Assembly: GCF_900115295.1 (NCBI RefSeq)
Contig: NZ_FOVZ01000004.1
Span: 1-64,000, forward strand
Direction: 5' to 3'
DNA from: Sphingomonas sp. OK281
Lineage (GTDB): Bacteria > Pseudomonadota > Alphaproteobacteria > Sphingomonadales > Sphingomonadaceae
DNA length: 64,000 nt
This document shows, piece by piece, positions 19,550 through 28,922 of this stretch (positions within the stretch are counted from its first letter, which is position 1; each line of letters starts with the position of its first letter). A program made the position numbers and the translations under genes. Below the pieces are notes generated by a model. That model was given only the letters and a program-made list of their open reading frames with translations, had not been told where the DNA came from and made no database searches.

Positions 19550-20338
19550 CTATTCGCCGTCGAGCCAGTCGAGCAGCCACATGTTGAAATGCTCCGCGCG
19601 CGTCACGTTGCAGGCGTGCGCCCCCGCCGCCATCCGCGCAAGCTGCGCGCCGGGGATGCCGGCGGCAAGCTTCTCGGACGCGGACGGCGGCACAAGCATG
19701 TCGTCGTCGGAGGCCACCACGAGCGTCGGCACGCGGACTTCGTCGAGCCGACCGGCGATGTTGAACCGGCGGACCGCCGCCACGCGCCGCTGGATCATCT
19801 CGACGCCGGGGAAATGCGCCAGCATCGCCTCCTCCTCGTCCTGAATCCGGTCATGGTGATCCGATATCCATTGCGGAGGGTATAGGAACAGCGGTTGCGC
19901 ATGGAGATACGCGCGGGGGCCGCTATCGCGCAGCAACGCGAGACGCGTGTCGAAGCAACGCGCGGTGTGCGGGTCGAGCTTGGCCCAGCCGTTGATGACG
20001 ACGAGGCGTTCGAGCCGTTCGGGTGCGGCCAACGCCAGGGCCAGGCCGATATGGCCGCCGAGCGCGTGGCCGATGAAGGTGCACGTCTCGAGGCCGATCG
20101 TGTCCATCAGCGCGACGACGTCGGCGGCCATCGCCTCCACGGTCAGGTCGCCGGGAACATCGCGGTCGGAACGCCCGGTACCCCGGTGGTCGTAGGTAAT
20201 GACGCGATGGCGCGTGCCCAGCGCTGCCAGATTAAATTGCCAGTAGCTGCCCAAGCCGCCGAGGCCGCTCGACAAGAGGATCGCCGGGCCGTCGGGCTGG
20301 CCGTGCTGCTCCCAGTGGATGCCGCCTGCGATCCCCAT
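19550..20338 (-). CDS. rutD: Aminoacrylate hydrolase-like protein RutD
   Basis: Alpha/beta-hydrolase of the Rut pathway, thought to speed the hydrolysis of aminoacrylate to malonic semialdehyde; 262 residues. The oxyanion-side motif SSGLGGLGSYW and the elbow GHALGG are visible. The elbow has Ala where most hydrolases have the nucleophilic Ser, a feature shared with E. coli RutD. AQPLFLYPPQWISDH and GAHACNVTRAEHFN near the C-terminus also match RutD. The start overlaps the rutC stop by one base (TGATG). Confidence 0.9.
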   Translation of the reverse strand: MGIAGGIHWEQHGQPDGPAILLSSGLGGLGSYWQFNLAALGTRHRVITYDHRGTGRSDRDVPGDLTVEAMAADVVALMDTIGLETCTFIGHALGGHIGLALALAAPERLERLVVINGWAKLDPHTARCFDTRLALLRDSGPRAYLHAQPLFLYPPQWISDHHDRIQDEEEAMLAHFPGVEMIQRRVAAVRRFNIAGRLDEVRVPTLVVASDDDMLVPPSASEKLAAGIPGAQLARMAAGAHACNVTRAEHFNMWLLDWLDGE

Positions 20339-20721
20339 CAGGCGAGGTGCGCGATGCTGGCGATCTCAACGAGGCAGTCTGGTTTCACCAGCTCGGTCTT
20401 GATGCAGTAGCGCGCGGGCTTGGGGCCGGGGAAATACTCGGCGTAGACCGTGTTGAAGGCGGCGTAGTCGGCGAGGTCCTTCAGGAAGATGTGGTTGAAG
20501 GCGACGTCGGCCAGCGTCGCGCCGGCGCCCTCGAGCGTGGTCTTGATGGTGTCGAGGACGGCACGGGTCTGGGCGGCAGCGTCACCGACGTGGAGGACCG
20601 TGCCGCCTTCGCCCAACGCCAGCACACCCGACACGTAGACCGTGTTGCCGGCCTTCGCAGCTGCGGAATACGGGGCGATCGGGGTCGGGAACTGGGGTGG
20701 GTTGATGGCTTCGAACGGCAT
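20338..20721 (-). CDS. rutC: RidA-family aminoacrylate deaminase RutC
   Basis: A 127-residue YjgF/RidA/UK114-family trimeric deaminase. In the Rut pathway it acts on aminoacrylate or its peracid. Family hallmarks are the N-terminal PYSAAAKAGNTVYVSG segment and the C-terminal KPARYCIKTELVKPDCLVEI, which contains the conserved Arg and the Glu near the active site. Assignment to RutC rather than generic RidA rests on its position between rutB and rutD. Confidence 0.9.
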   Translation of the reverse strand: MPFEAINPPQFPTPIAPYSAAAKAGNTVYVSGVLALGEGGTVLHVGDAAAQTRAVLDTIKTTLEGAGATLADVAFNHIFLKDLADYAAFNTVYAEYFPGPKPARYCIKTELVKPDCLVEIASIAHLA

Positions 20722-20745
20722 CTAATTTCCTTTCACGTCATCGCC

Positions 20746-20824
20746 GTTCCCCCGCGGAGGCGGGAGTCCAGGGTTGCGGGCGGTATCGTTCGCGATGCCT
20801 GGGCCCCCGCGTTTGCGAGAGAAC
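20746..20824. repeat. Type A palindromic repeat (long form) inside the rut operon
   Basis: GTTCCCCCGCGGAGGCGGGAGTCC at one end and GGGCCCCCGCGTTTGCGAGAGAACC at the other, with a 30-base middle. It occupies nearly all of the gap between rutB and rutC. The same long form occurs at 33964-34042. Confidence 0.7.
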
Positions 20825-20833
20825 CAGGAAGAT

Positions 20834-21562
<729 letters not shown>

Positions 21563-21624
21563 GGGCACAAGCTGCCGGATCGTGGGAATTGTGCAAGTGC
21601 GAAATGAAGGGTGCGGTGTGGAGC

Positions 21625-21738
21625 ATTCTCCCTTTCCCTGGAAGGGAGGGGTTGGGGGTGGGTCGGGTTCCGTATCAGGAGACATTGCACCATGAGCGGG
21701 CCGACCCACCCCCGGCCCCTCCCTTCCAGGGAGGGGGG
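21625..21738. repeat. Type C palindromic repeat
   Basis: A long inverted repeat of CCCTTTCCCTGGAAGGGAGG...GGGTCGG against CCGACCCACCCCCGGCCCCTCCCTTCCAGGGAGG. It lies between the acyl-CoA ligase and rutB and probably forms a strong cruciform or RNA hairpin. The spacing suggests rutB has its own promoter within or near it. Confidence 0.7.
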
Positions 21739-21741
21739 AAG

Positions 21742-23334
21742 TCAGGCGGCCGCCAGTGCGAAATCCTTGAAGCGTTCGCGCAGGGCGGTCTTCAGCAGCT
21801 TGCCCGTCGCGGTGTGTGGCAGGTCGTCGACGAACACGATCGCGTCGGGTAGCCACCATTTGGCGACGTGCTTTGCCAGGTGGTCGCGGATCTCGGCTTC
21901 TCCGACGTCGCTGCCGGGTTTGCGCACTACAAGCAACAGCGGGCGCTCGTCCCACTTCGGGTGGTGGATGCCGATCGCTGCAGCCTCCGCGACGCCCTGA
22001 CAGCCGACCGCGGCGTTCTCCAGGTCGACCGAGCTGATCCATTCGCCGCCGGACTTAATGACGTCCTTCGAGCGGTCGGTGATCTGCATTGTGCCATCCG
22101 CGTGAAGCATCGCGACGTCGCCGGTGTCGAACCAGCCGTCCGCATCCACCGCATCTTCGTCGGCGCCAAAATAGCGTTGGACTACCCAAGGGCCGCGGAC
22201 CTGCAACCGGCCGGCGACCTTGCCGTCACGGGCCAGGACAGTGCCCTCGTCATCGATGATGCGGAGTTCGATGCCGAAGGGGATACTCCCCTGCTTGCCG
22301 ACGAGGTCGAGTTTCTCGTCGTGGGTCATGTCGTCCCAGTGTGGCGGCGCGAAGCCGGCGGTGCCGATCGGCGAGGTTTCGGTCATGCCCCAGAGGTGCT
22401 TGACGGTGGCGCCCATGCCCATGATCCGCTCGATCATCGCGCGGGGGGCCGCCGAGCCGCCGATCGTTACCTGCTTAAGATGGCGCGGGGCATCGCCGGA
22501 TGCTTCCATGTGGCCGAACATCGCGAGCCAGACGGTCGGCACGCCGGCGGAGTGCGTGACCTTCTCGTCGTTCATCAGCCGGCACAGCACGGCCGGATCG
22601 TTGACCGCGGAATAGACGACCTTCGCGCCCGACAGCGCGCAGGCGAACGGCAGGCCCCAGGCTGCAGCGTGGAACATCGGCACGACCGGGAGCACGACGG
22701 CGTTGGGCGAGAGATCGAACACCCACGGCGCGACCTCGGCCATCGCGTGGATCATGGTCGAGCGGTGGGTGTAAAGGACGCCCTTCGGATTGCCGGTGGT
22801 GCCGCTGGTGTAGCAGAGCATGCAAGGCTCGCGCTCGGGGCCTTCGACCCACGCGTAGTCGCCGTCCTGGGCGTCGAGCAGCGCCTGGAAGCCGTCAGGT
22901 CCCAGGTCGTCGAAGCAGATGTAGTGGCGGATGCTGCCCCATTGCCCGCGGAGGCGATCGACGAGCGGCTGGAATGCCTTGTCGTAGAGCATCACGCGGT
23001 CTTCGGCGTGGTTGGCGATGTAGACGAGTTGTTCGTCGAACAGCCGCGGATTGATCGTTTGTATCACGCCGCCCATGCCGATCGTGCCGTACCAGGCGAC
23101 GAGGTGATGCGCGTGGTTCATCGCCAGCGTCGCGACCCGGTCGCCGGGCACCACCCCGAGTTTTTCAAGCGCTTGGGCCAGTTTGCGGGCGTCGCGCGCG
23201 ATACCGGCCCAGTTGGTGCGCGTCTCGCGACCATCGGCCCAGTAGCTGACCAGCTCCCGCGCGCCATGCTCGCGCGCGGCGTGATCGATCAGCCTGGGAA
23301 CACGAAGCTCGAAATCCTGCATTCCACCCAGCAT
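21742..23334 (-). CDS. Fatty-acid-CoA ligase (AMP-forming, medium/long chain)
   Basis: Adenylate-forming enzyme activating a fatty acid to its CoA thioester; 530 residues. The P-loop-like motif [19 protein letters not shown] is near residue 175. The WGMTETSP motif, the GWFDTGDVA hinge region and the C-terminal catalytic Lys in [14 protein letters not shown] all match the ANL superfamily. Overall it resembles the AlkK/medium-chain subgroup. A GGGAG site precedes the ATG, 18 nt after the dnaE stop, so it is probably co-transcribed with dnaE. A role in sphingolipid acyl supply is conceivable but unsupported. Confidence 0.85.
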   Translation of the reverse strand: MLGGMQDFELRVPRLIDHAAREHGARELVSYWADGRETRTNWAGIARDARKLAQALEKLGVVPGDRVATLAMNHAHHLVAWYGTIGMGGVIQTINPRLFDEQLVYIANHAEDRVMLYDKAFQPLVDRLRGQWGSIRHYICFDDLGPDGFQALLDAQDGDYAWVEGPEREPCMLCYTSGTTGNPKGVLYTHRSTMIHAMAEVAPWVFDLSPNAVVLPVVPMFHAAAWGLPFACALSGAKVVYSAVNDPAVLCRLMNDEKVTHSAGVPTVWLAMFGHMEASGDAPRHLKQVTIGGSAAPRAMIERIMGMGATVKHLWGMTETSPIGTAGFAPPHWDDMTHDEKLDLVGKQGSIPFGIELRIIDDEGTVLARDGKVAGRLQVRGPWVVQRYFGADEDAVDADGWFDTGDVAMLHADGTMQITDRSKDVIKSGGEWISSVDLENAAVGCQGVAEAAAIGIHHPKWDERPLLLVVRKPGSDVGEAEIRDHLAKHVAKWWLPDAIVFVDDLPHTATGKLLKTALRERFKDFALAAA

Positions 23335-23352
23335 TCATGCTCTCCCAAGCAG

Positions 23353-26300
23353 TTAACCGACCAGAGCGAGCCTCGTTTCCGAGGTCTTCATCTCCACCTT
23401 GGCGACACCGTGCAACGACTCGATGTGCTCGACAAGCTCTCCGTCGAGCAGGAAGTCGCGACCCAGCAGGATGCAGACCTCGCCGTCGGGCAGCTTCGCA
23501 CGGACGCGAACCTCGCCGCGCGCGCCGCGATGCTCCGCGAGCAGCGAGGCGAGGCCGGCAAACGCGCTCATCTCGGAGATCGTCACGACCACCTGGAAGC
23601 GCGCGAGGTTGGCGAGGCCTTCGAACGGCTGGATACGCTTGATACTGACGCGCGGCGTGTCCTCGCCGGGCTTGCGATCGAGCTCGACGGTGATGAGCCC
23701 GCAGCCGCCGGCCTTTGCTGCCTCTTCGAGATCCTTCGATACCTGGTCGTCGAAGCAGGTCGCCATGAACTGGCCGCTGGCGTCGGAGCATTGCGCCATC
23801 ATGAAGCGCTTGCCGCGTGCGGACGTGCGATAGCGCGCGTCCTCGACCAGCACCGCCATCGTCGCGCCGGCGCGGCTGCCGTCGTCGGGGATGTTGAGCT
23901 CGGACAGTGCGGTGTAGGCGCGGGCGCCATGGCTGACCGCGATGTGGCGATGCCGATCGACCGGGTGTGCCGAGAAATAGAAGCCAAACGCCTCCTTCTC
24001 CTGGTCCATGCGCTGGCTTAGCGTCCAGCGGACCGACGGCGGCAGCTTGATCGCGTCGCCTGCGGGCTCGGCGTCACCGAACAGGCCGCCCTGCCCGCTG
24101 GTCTTCTGTTCGTGCGTGCGGGCGGCGATCGCGAGGATCGTCTCGGCGGTGGCGTGGATGCCGGCGCGGTTCTGGTCGAGACCGTCGAAGGCACCGGCGG
24201 CGGCGAGAGTTTCGAGCTGGCGCTTGTTGAGTAGGCGCGGGTCGACTCGCTTGGCGAGGTCGTCGAGGCCCGCGAACGGGCCGTTCTGGACGCGCTCGAC
24301 GATGAGCTTCTCCATCGCGCCTTCGCCGACGCTCTTGAGGGCGCCTAGCGCGTAGCGAACAGCAAGATTGTTTCCCCGCGAAGGCGGGGACCCAGTCTGG
24401 GCACCCGCCTTCGCGGGTGAACACTCTGCTGGTTGGGCGTCAGCATCCGCCAAGACCTCGACGTCGAACTCGGCTTGGCTCGCGTTGATGCAGGGCGGCA
24501 ATGCGGTGATCCCGAGACGGCGCATGTCATCGGTGAAGATCGCGAGCTTGTCGGTCTGGTGCAGGTCGTAGCACATCGAGGCGGCGAAGAATTCGTGCGG
24601 GTGGTGCGCTTTCAGCCACGCGGTCTGGTAGGCGAGCAGCGCGTAAGCCGCCGCGTGGCTCTTGTTGAAGCCATAGCCGGCGAACTTGTCGATCAAGTCG
24701 AACAGCGCGTTCGCCTCGGCCTTCTTGATGCCGTTGACGCTCAGGCAACCCTCGACGAACCCCGCGCGCTGCGCGTCCATCTCGGCCTTAACCTTCTTGC
24801 CCATCGCGCGCCGCAACAGATCCGCGCCGCCGAGCGAGAAGCCGGCCAGCACCTGCGCGGCCTGCATGACCTGCTCCTGATAGACGAAGATCCCGTAGGT
24901 CTCGGACAGGATCGGTTCGAGCAGCGGGTGGGGGTAGTCGATCGCCTCGGTGCCGTTCTTGCGGCGGCCGAACGACGGGATGTTGTCCATCGGGCCCGGT
25001 CGATAGAGCGACACGAGCGCGATGATGTCGCCGAAATTGGATGGGCGGACGGCCGACAGCGTGCGGCGCATGCCCTCCGACTCGAGCTGGAACACGCCGA
25101 CCGTGTCGCCCTTTTGCAGGAGCGCGTAGACACCCGCATCGTCCCATTCGAGCGCCTCGAGATCGACCGTAACGCCGCGCTTGGCGAGCAGTTGCACCGC
25201 CTTCTGAAGCACCGACAGCGTCTTCAGCCCGAGGAAATCGAACTTCACGAGGCCGGCGCCCTCGACATATTTCATGTCGAACTGCGTGACTGGCATGTCG
25301 GACCGCGGATCGCGGTAGAGCGGGACGAGCTGTGCAAGCGGTCGATCGCCAATCACGACGCCGGCGGCGTGCGTCGACGAGTGACGCGGCAGGCCCTCCA
25401 GCTTCATCGCCAAGTCGAGCAGCTTCCGCACGCCGTTGTCGTTGGCGTATTCCTTCGCCAGTTCGCCGACGCCGTTGAGCGCGCGTTCCAGCGTCCAGGG
25501 ATCGGTCGGGTGGTTCGGGACCAGTTTGGCGAGACGATCGATCTGGCCGTAGCTCATCTGCAGCACGCGACCGGTGTCCTTGAGCACCGCGCGCGCCTTC
25601 AGTTTTCCGAAGGTGATGATCTGCGCGACCTGATCGCGGCCGTATTTCTCCTGGACGTAGCGGATCACCTCCACGCGGCGGGTTTCGCAGAAATCGATGT
25701 CGAAATCGGGCATCGACACGCGTTCCGGGTTCAGGAAGCGCTCGAACAGCAGGCCGAGCTTGATCGGGTCGAGATCGGTGATCGTCAGCGACCAGGCGAC
25801 GACCGAGCCTGCGCCCGAGCCACGGCCCGGGCCGACCGGGATGTCGTGATCCTTCGCCCATTTGATGAAGTCGGCGACGATCAGGAAATAGCCGGGGAAG
25901 CCCATCTGGACGATCACGTCGACCTCGAACGCGAGCCGCTTGCGGTAGACATCGCGCCAGCCGTCCTCACCCTCACCGTGGAGTTCGGTGATGCGGGCTA
26001 GGCGTGCTTCGAGACCGGCTTCGGCGTCGTCGCGGAGGAGCTTGGCCTCGCCCTCGATATCGCCGGCGAGGCTGGGGAGGATCGGCTTGCGGTACGGTGC
26101 CATCACCGCGCAGCGCTGGGCGACGACGAGCGTGTTCGCGATCGCCTCGGGCAGGTCGGCGAACATCTCGTGCATCACCGGCGCGGGCTTCATCCACGCT
26201 TCGGGGCAACTGCGGATGCGGTCCTCGGTCTCGACATAGGTCGAGTGCGCGATGCAGAGCATGGCGTCGTGCGCGTCGCCGAACGCGCTCTCGGTGAAGC

Positions 26301-26916
26301 AGCACGGGTTGGTCGCGACAAGCGGCAGGTTGCGCTCATAGGCGATGTCGATGAGGTCGGTTTCGGCCGCCATCTCGATCGCGTCGTTGCGGCGCGAGAG
26401 TTCGATGTAGAGGCGGTCGCCGAACAGGCCTTGCAGGCGGTCGAGATAGGCGCGGGCGCGGTCGGGCTGGCCTTCCGCGAAGAGGCGGGCGAGGCCGCCT
26501 TCGCCGCCTGCGGTGAGCGCGATCAGGCCGTCGGTGTGGCGTTCGAGCGCGGCGAAGTCGACATGCGCGGGCATCTCGATCGGGCGGTCGAGATGCGCCA
26601 TCGAGACGAGTGCGCAGAGGTTGTCGTAGCCGGTCATGTTCTGCGCGTAGAGCGCGAGCCAGTCGAACTGCGTCGCGACGCCGTCGGGCATATCGGGGCG
26701 ACCGACGCCGAGCATGACTCCGATGATCGGCTGGACGCCGTCCTTCTTGGCGGCGTCCGAATACGCCATCGCGGCGTAGAGCCCGTTGCGATCGGTCAGC
26801 GCGGCGGCGGGGAAGCCCAGCGCGCGCGCCTGCTTGGCGATCGCTTTCGGATCGATGGCGCCGTCGAGCATGGTGTAGCAGGAGAAAACGCGGAGGGGGA
26901 CGTAACCGGAATGCAT
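23353..26916 (-). CDS. dnaE: DNA polymerase III alpha subunit, with an in-frame palindromic repeat
   Basis: Replicative polymerase catalytic subunit, 1187 residues. It has an N-terminal PHP domain, the palm with catalytic Asp residues in MPDFDIDFCETRR near residue 400, fingers, helix-hairpin-helix and an OB-fold region near residues 985-1060. The start MHSGYVPLRVFSCYTMLDG is canonical; codons further upstream overlap the hdeD promoter. Residues about 831-848 (CSPAKAGAQTGSPPSRGN) are encoded by a type A palindromic repeat at 24370-24422. The frame is kept, and the conserved sequence resumes at VRYALGALKSVGEGA. The insert probably forms a surface loop. Confidence 0.96.
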   Translation of the reverse strand: MHSGYVPLRVFSCYTMLDGAIDPKAIAKQARALGFPAAALTDRNGLYAAMAYSDAAKKDGVQPIIGVMLGVGRPDMPDGVATQFDWLALYAQNMTGYDNLCALVSMAHLDRPIEMPAHVDFAALERHTDGLIALTAGGEGGLARLFAEGQPDRARAYLDRLQGLFGDRLYIELSRRNDAIEMAAETDLIDIAYERNLPLVATNPCCFTESAFGDAHDAMLCIAHSTYVETEDRIRSCPEAWMKPAPVMHEMFADLPEAIANTLVVAQRCAVMAPYRKPILPSLAGDIEGEAKLLRDDAEAGLEARLARITELHGEGEDGWRDVYRKRLAFEVDVIVQMGFPGYFLIVADFIKWAKDHDIPVGPGRGSGAGSVVAWSLTITDLDPIKLGLLFERFLNPERVSMPDFDIDFCETRRVEVIRYVQEKYGRDQVAQIITFGKLKARAVLKDTGRVLQMSYGQIDRLAKLVPNHPTDPWTLERALNGVGELAKEYANDNGVRKLLDLAMKLEGLPRHSSTHAAGVVIGDRPLAQLVPLYRDPRSDMPVTQFDMKYVEGAGLVKFDFLGLKTLSVLQKAVQLLAKRGVTVDLEALEWDDAGVYALLQKGDTVGVFQLESEGMRRTLSAVRPSNFGDIIALVSLYRPGPMDNIPSFGRRKNGTEAIDYPHPLLEPILSETYGIFVYQEQVMQAAQVLAGFSLGGADLLRRAMGKKVKAEMDAQRAGFVEGCLSVNGIKKAEANALFDLIDKFAGYGFNKSHAAAYALLAYQTAWLKAHHPHEFFAASMCYDLHQTDKLAIFTDDMRRLGITALPPCINASQAEFDVEVLADADAQPAECSPAKAGAQTGSPPSRGNNLAVRYALGALKSVGEGAMEKLIVERVQNGPFAGLDDLAKRVDPRLLNKRQLETLAAAGAFDGLDQNRAGIHATAETILAIAARTHEQKTSGQGGLFGDAEPAGDAIKLPPSVRWTLSQRMDQEKEAFGFYFSAHPVDRHRHIAVSHGARAYTALSELNIPDDGSRAGATMAVLVEDARYRTSARGKRFMMAQCSDASGQFMATCFDDQVSKDLEEAAKAGGCGLITVELDRKPGEDTPRVSIKRIQPFEGLANLARFQVVVTISEMSAFAGLASLLAEHRGARGEVRVRAKLPDGEVCILLGRDFLLDGELVEHIESLHGVAKVEMKTSETRLALVG
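24370..24422. repeat. Type A palindromic repeat inside dnaE
   Basis: Reads TTTCCCCGCGAAGGCGGGG...CACCCGCCTTCGCGGGTGAACA. It is nearly identical to intergenic copies at 18131, 27621, 32201 and 37965. It is translated in frame as part of DnaE. Confidence 0.9.
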
Positions 26917-26969
26917 CGACCGGAGGTAGGCGCTGCGGCGTGATTCGACCAGCCGGGATGAGTCCGATC

Positions 26970-26994
26970 GGAACCGAGGACACGACGAGCCGTT
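26970..26994 (+). promoter_or_regulatory. EcfG-type general stress promoter of the HdeD-family gene
   Basis: GGAAC at 26970-26974 and CGTT at 26991-26994 with a 16-base spacer exactly match the alphaproteobacterial EcfG consensus. The predicted transcript start, about 27001-27003, lies some 20 bases before the ATG at 27023. Confidence 0.75.
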
Positions 26995-27022
26995 GCGGCG
27001 GGGACTTCTGGGAGCACTCTTC

Positions 27023-27610
27023 ATGACCGATCCACGCGGGCGTTTTGCCGATACCGAAACCACAGCTGCAGGAACGCCGCGCGCTGGCGCCGGCTGGGGG
27101 TGGATGCTGGCTTACGGCGTGCTGTCGGTGGTACTCGGGATCATGGCGTTCGCGTCGCCGTTTTCCGCGACCTATGCCGCGACTTTGGTGATCGGGGCGT
27201 TCCTGATTGCCGCCGGGATCGTGTCGATCGTGTCGGGGTTTGCCGGCAGGGGGCATGAGGGACGCGGCTATGCGATCGGGTTTGGGCTGGTGTCGCTGGT
27301 GATCGGGCTGATCATGGCGTTCGAGCCGGCGACGGGGGCTATTTCGCTGACGTTGCTGATCGCGGTTTGGCTAGGTGTTCGCGGGGCGCTGGAGATCGGG
27401 CTTGGGGCGCGGTTTCGGCGTGGCAAGTGGCTGATGATCGCGCTGGGTGTTGTGAACATCGTATTGGCGGTGATCGTGCTGGCGACGCTGCCTTGGTCGG
27501 CGTTGACCTTGCCGGGGTATGTGCTGGGGATCAGTTTCTTGTTTGGTGGGGTTACCTCGGTTGCTTCGGCACTCGCGCACAAGAAGGGCGCGCCGGCGTT
27601 TTCGGTTTGA
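27023..27610 (+). CDS. HdeD-family acid-resistance membrane protein
   Basis: A 195-residue inner-membrane protein with six predicted helices arranged as paired repeats (GWMLAYGVLSVVLGIMAF, FLIAAGIVSIVSGF, and so on), the DUF308/HdeD fold. In E. coli HdeD contributes to acid resistance at high cell density by an unknown mechanism. The ATG at 27023 has GGGAG about 10 nt ahead. A perfect EcfG promoter lies just upstream, so it is very likely part of the general stress regulon controlled from the 54-58 kb locus. It is divergent from dnaE. Confidence 0.85.
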   Translation: MTDPRGRFADTETTAAGTPRAGAGWGWMLAYGVLSVVLGIMAFASPFSATYAATLVIGAFLIAAGIVSIVSGFAGRGHEGRGYAIGFGLVSLVIGLIMAFEPATGAISLTLLIAVWLGVRGALEIGLGARFRRGKWLMIALGVVNIVLAVIVLATLPWSALTLPGYVLGISFLFGGVTSVASALAHKKGAPAFSV

Positions 27611-27620
27611 CGCCTAGTGT

Positions 27621-27673
27621 GTTCTCCCGCGAAGGCGGGAGTCCAGTCTGGGCCCCCGCCTTCGCGGGGGAAC
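27621..27673. repeat. Type A palindromic repeat
   Basis: GTTCTCCCGCGAAGGCGGGAG...CCCCCGCCTTCGCGGGGGAAC, 10 bases after the HdeD-family stop codon. It could act as a transcript-end hairpin. Confidence 0.8.
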
Positions 27674-27714
27674 ATGCTTGCTTCGGGATACGCCAGCTTA
27701 TCCCCTTACACACT

Positions 27715-27815
27715 ACCCCGGCGAAGGCCGGGGCCCAGTTGGGAGACATTGCTAACTGAAGTCTGCGCTTCGTTACTGCGACCTTTCCAACTGGGCCCCG
27801 GCCTTCGCCGGGGTG
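27715..27815. repeat. Type B palindromic repeat
   Basis: ACCCCGGCGAAGGCCGGGGCCCAGTTGG and its near-perfect inverted copy, separated by about 45 bases that include GTAACGAAG-like sequence on the minus strand. It lies between convergent genes. Confidence 0.8.
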
Positions 27816-27837
27816 GTGCCGGGTGTGGGGTGGGCTT

Positions 27838-28317
27838 CTACAGCAGCTTCTCGATATCCTTGCGGATGTCCTCGGGCTTGGTGGTTGGGGCGTAGCGGTC
27901 GACGACCTCCCCATCGCGCCCAACCAGGAACTTGGTGAAGTTCCACTTGATCGCCTTCGATCCCAGCACGCCCGGCGCATCCGACTTCAACCGCTCGAAC
28001 AGCGGGTCCGCCCCTGCCCCGTTGACGTCGATCTTCGCGAAGACCGGAAACGTCACGTCGTAGGTCAGCGTGCAAAAATTGGCGATCTCGGCCGCGTCAC
28101 CCGGCTCCTGCCCGCCGAACTGGTTGCACGGGAACGCGAGCACTTCGAAACCTCGATCGGCATAATCGCGATGGAGTGCTTCGAGTCCGTCATATTGGGG
28201 GGTGAAGCCGCATTTCGACGCAGTGTTTACGATCAGTAGCACCTTGCCATGATAGGGTTCGAGCGAAGCCGTGGTCCCGTCGGCGGTCTTCACGGTGAAG
28301 TCGGTGATCGCTGTCAT
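27838..28317 (-). CDS. Glutathione peroxidase family protein (Cys type)
   Basis: Thioredoxin-fold peroxidase of 159 residues. The catalytic tetrad region is clear: Cys36 in VNTASKCGFTPQ, Gln in FPCNQFGGQEP, and Trp and Asn in KWNFTKFLVGRDG. It uses Cys rather than selenocysteine, so the electron donor is probably thioredoxin or glutathione, and the substrates hydrogen peroxide or lipid hydroperoxides. It is probably soluble: there is no signal peptide. The ATG at 28317 has a GGAGG-like site upstream. It lies 14 bases downstream of the GNAT gene and may be the last gene of the lol operon. Confidence 0.92.
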   Translation of the reverse strand: MTAITDFTVKTADGTTASLEPYHGKVLLIVNTASKCGFTPQYDGLEALHRDYADRGFEVLAFPCNQFGGQEPGDAAEIANFCTLTYDVTFPVFAKIDVNGAGADPLFERLKSDAPGVLGSKAIKWNFTKFLVGRDGEVVDRYAPTTKPEDIRKDIEKLL

Positions 28318-28331
28318 GGGCGGTCCTCCAG

Positions 28332-28922
28332 TTAGGCGGGATGTCGGGCCAGCAGATACGCCAGGTTCTGACGCACGCCGGGCCATTCGTGGCGGAGGAT
28401 GCTGTAGACGACGGTGTCGCGCAAGCGGCCGTTGGCCATCACCTGATGCCCGCGCAGCACGCCGTCGCGCTTAGCGCCCAAGCGTTCGATCGCGCGCTGG
28501 GAGTTCTTGTTGAGCGAATCGGTGCGGATCTGAACGCATTCGCAGCCGAGGGCATCGAAGGCGTGCGTCAGCAGCATGAGCTTGGCCTCGGTATTGACGC
28601 CGGTGCGCTGTACGGATTTGGCGTAGAAGGTGCCGCCGATCTCAAGCCGCTTGTTGCCCTCGTTCATCCGCATGAAGCGCGTAGTGCCGATAACGGTCCC
28701 GCCAGCCACTACCGCGAACAACCGCGCCCGCCCGAAATCCTGCTCACGCAACGCTGCGGCGAGCCAGCGGTCGGGCGCCTTCATCATCGCGACGTTGGCG
28801 TAGAATGTGTCCCAGAGGTTGTCCGCCGACGCCGCCGCGACCAGCGCGTCCATGTCGTCGGCGACCAGCGGGCGGAGCGTGACGTGACGCCCGGTGAGCG
28901 TCGGCGTCTCGCCCCAGGTCAC
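28332..28922 (-). CDS. GNAT-family N-acetyltransferase
   Basis: A 196-residue acetyltransferase of the RimJ/RimL-like group ([19 protein letters not shown] start, [26 protein letters not shown] acetyl-CoA region). The substrate is unknown; members of this group acetylate protein N-termini, amino acids or polyamines. The GTG start overlaps the lolD stop as GTGA, so it is translationally coupled to lolD. The coupling hints at co-expression rather than a shared function. Confidence 0.85.
   Translation of the reverse strand: MTWGETPTLTGRHVTLRPLVADDMDALVAAASADNLWDTFYANVAMMKAPDRWLAAALREQDFGRARLFAVVAGGTVIGTTRFMRMNEGNKRLEIGGTFYAKSVQRTGVNTEAKLMLLTHAFDALGCECVQIRTDSLNKNSQRAIERLGAKRDGVLRGHQVMANGRLRDTVVYSILRHEWPGVRQNLAYLLARHPA

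Noticed and set aside
21868..24021. Plus-strand open frame of about 717 codons
   Set aside because: Antisense to the acyl-CoA ligase and dnaE, both strongly supported. The translation is low-complexity and Arg/Asp/His-rich.
27552..27980. Minus-strand frame of 142 codons
   Set aside because: Composed mostly of translated type A and type B repeats (for example SPAKAGAQTGLPPS), with no real gene body.
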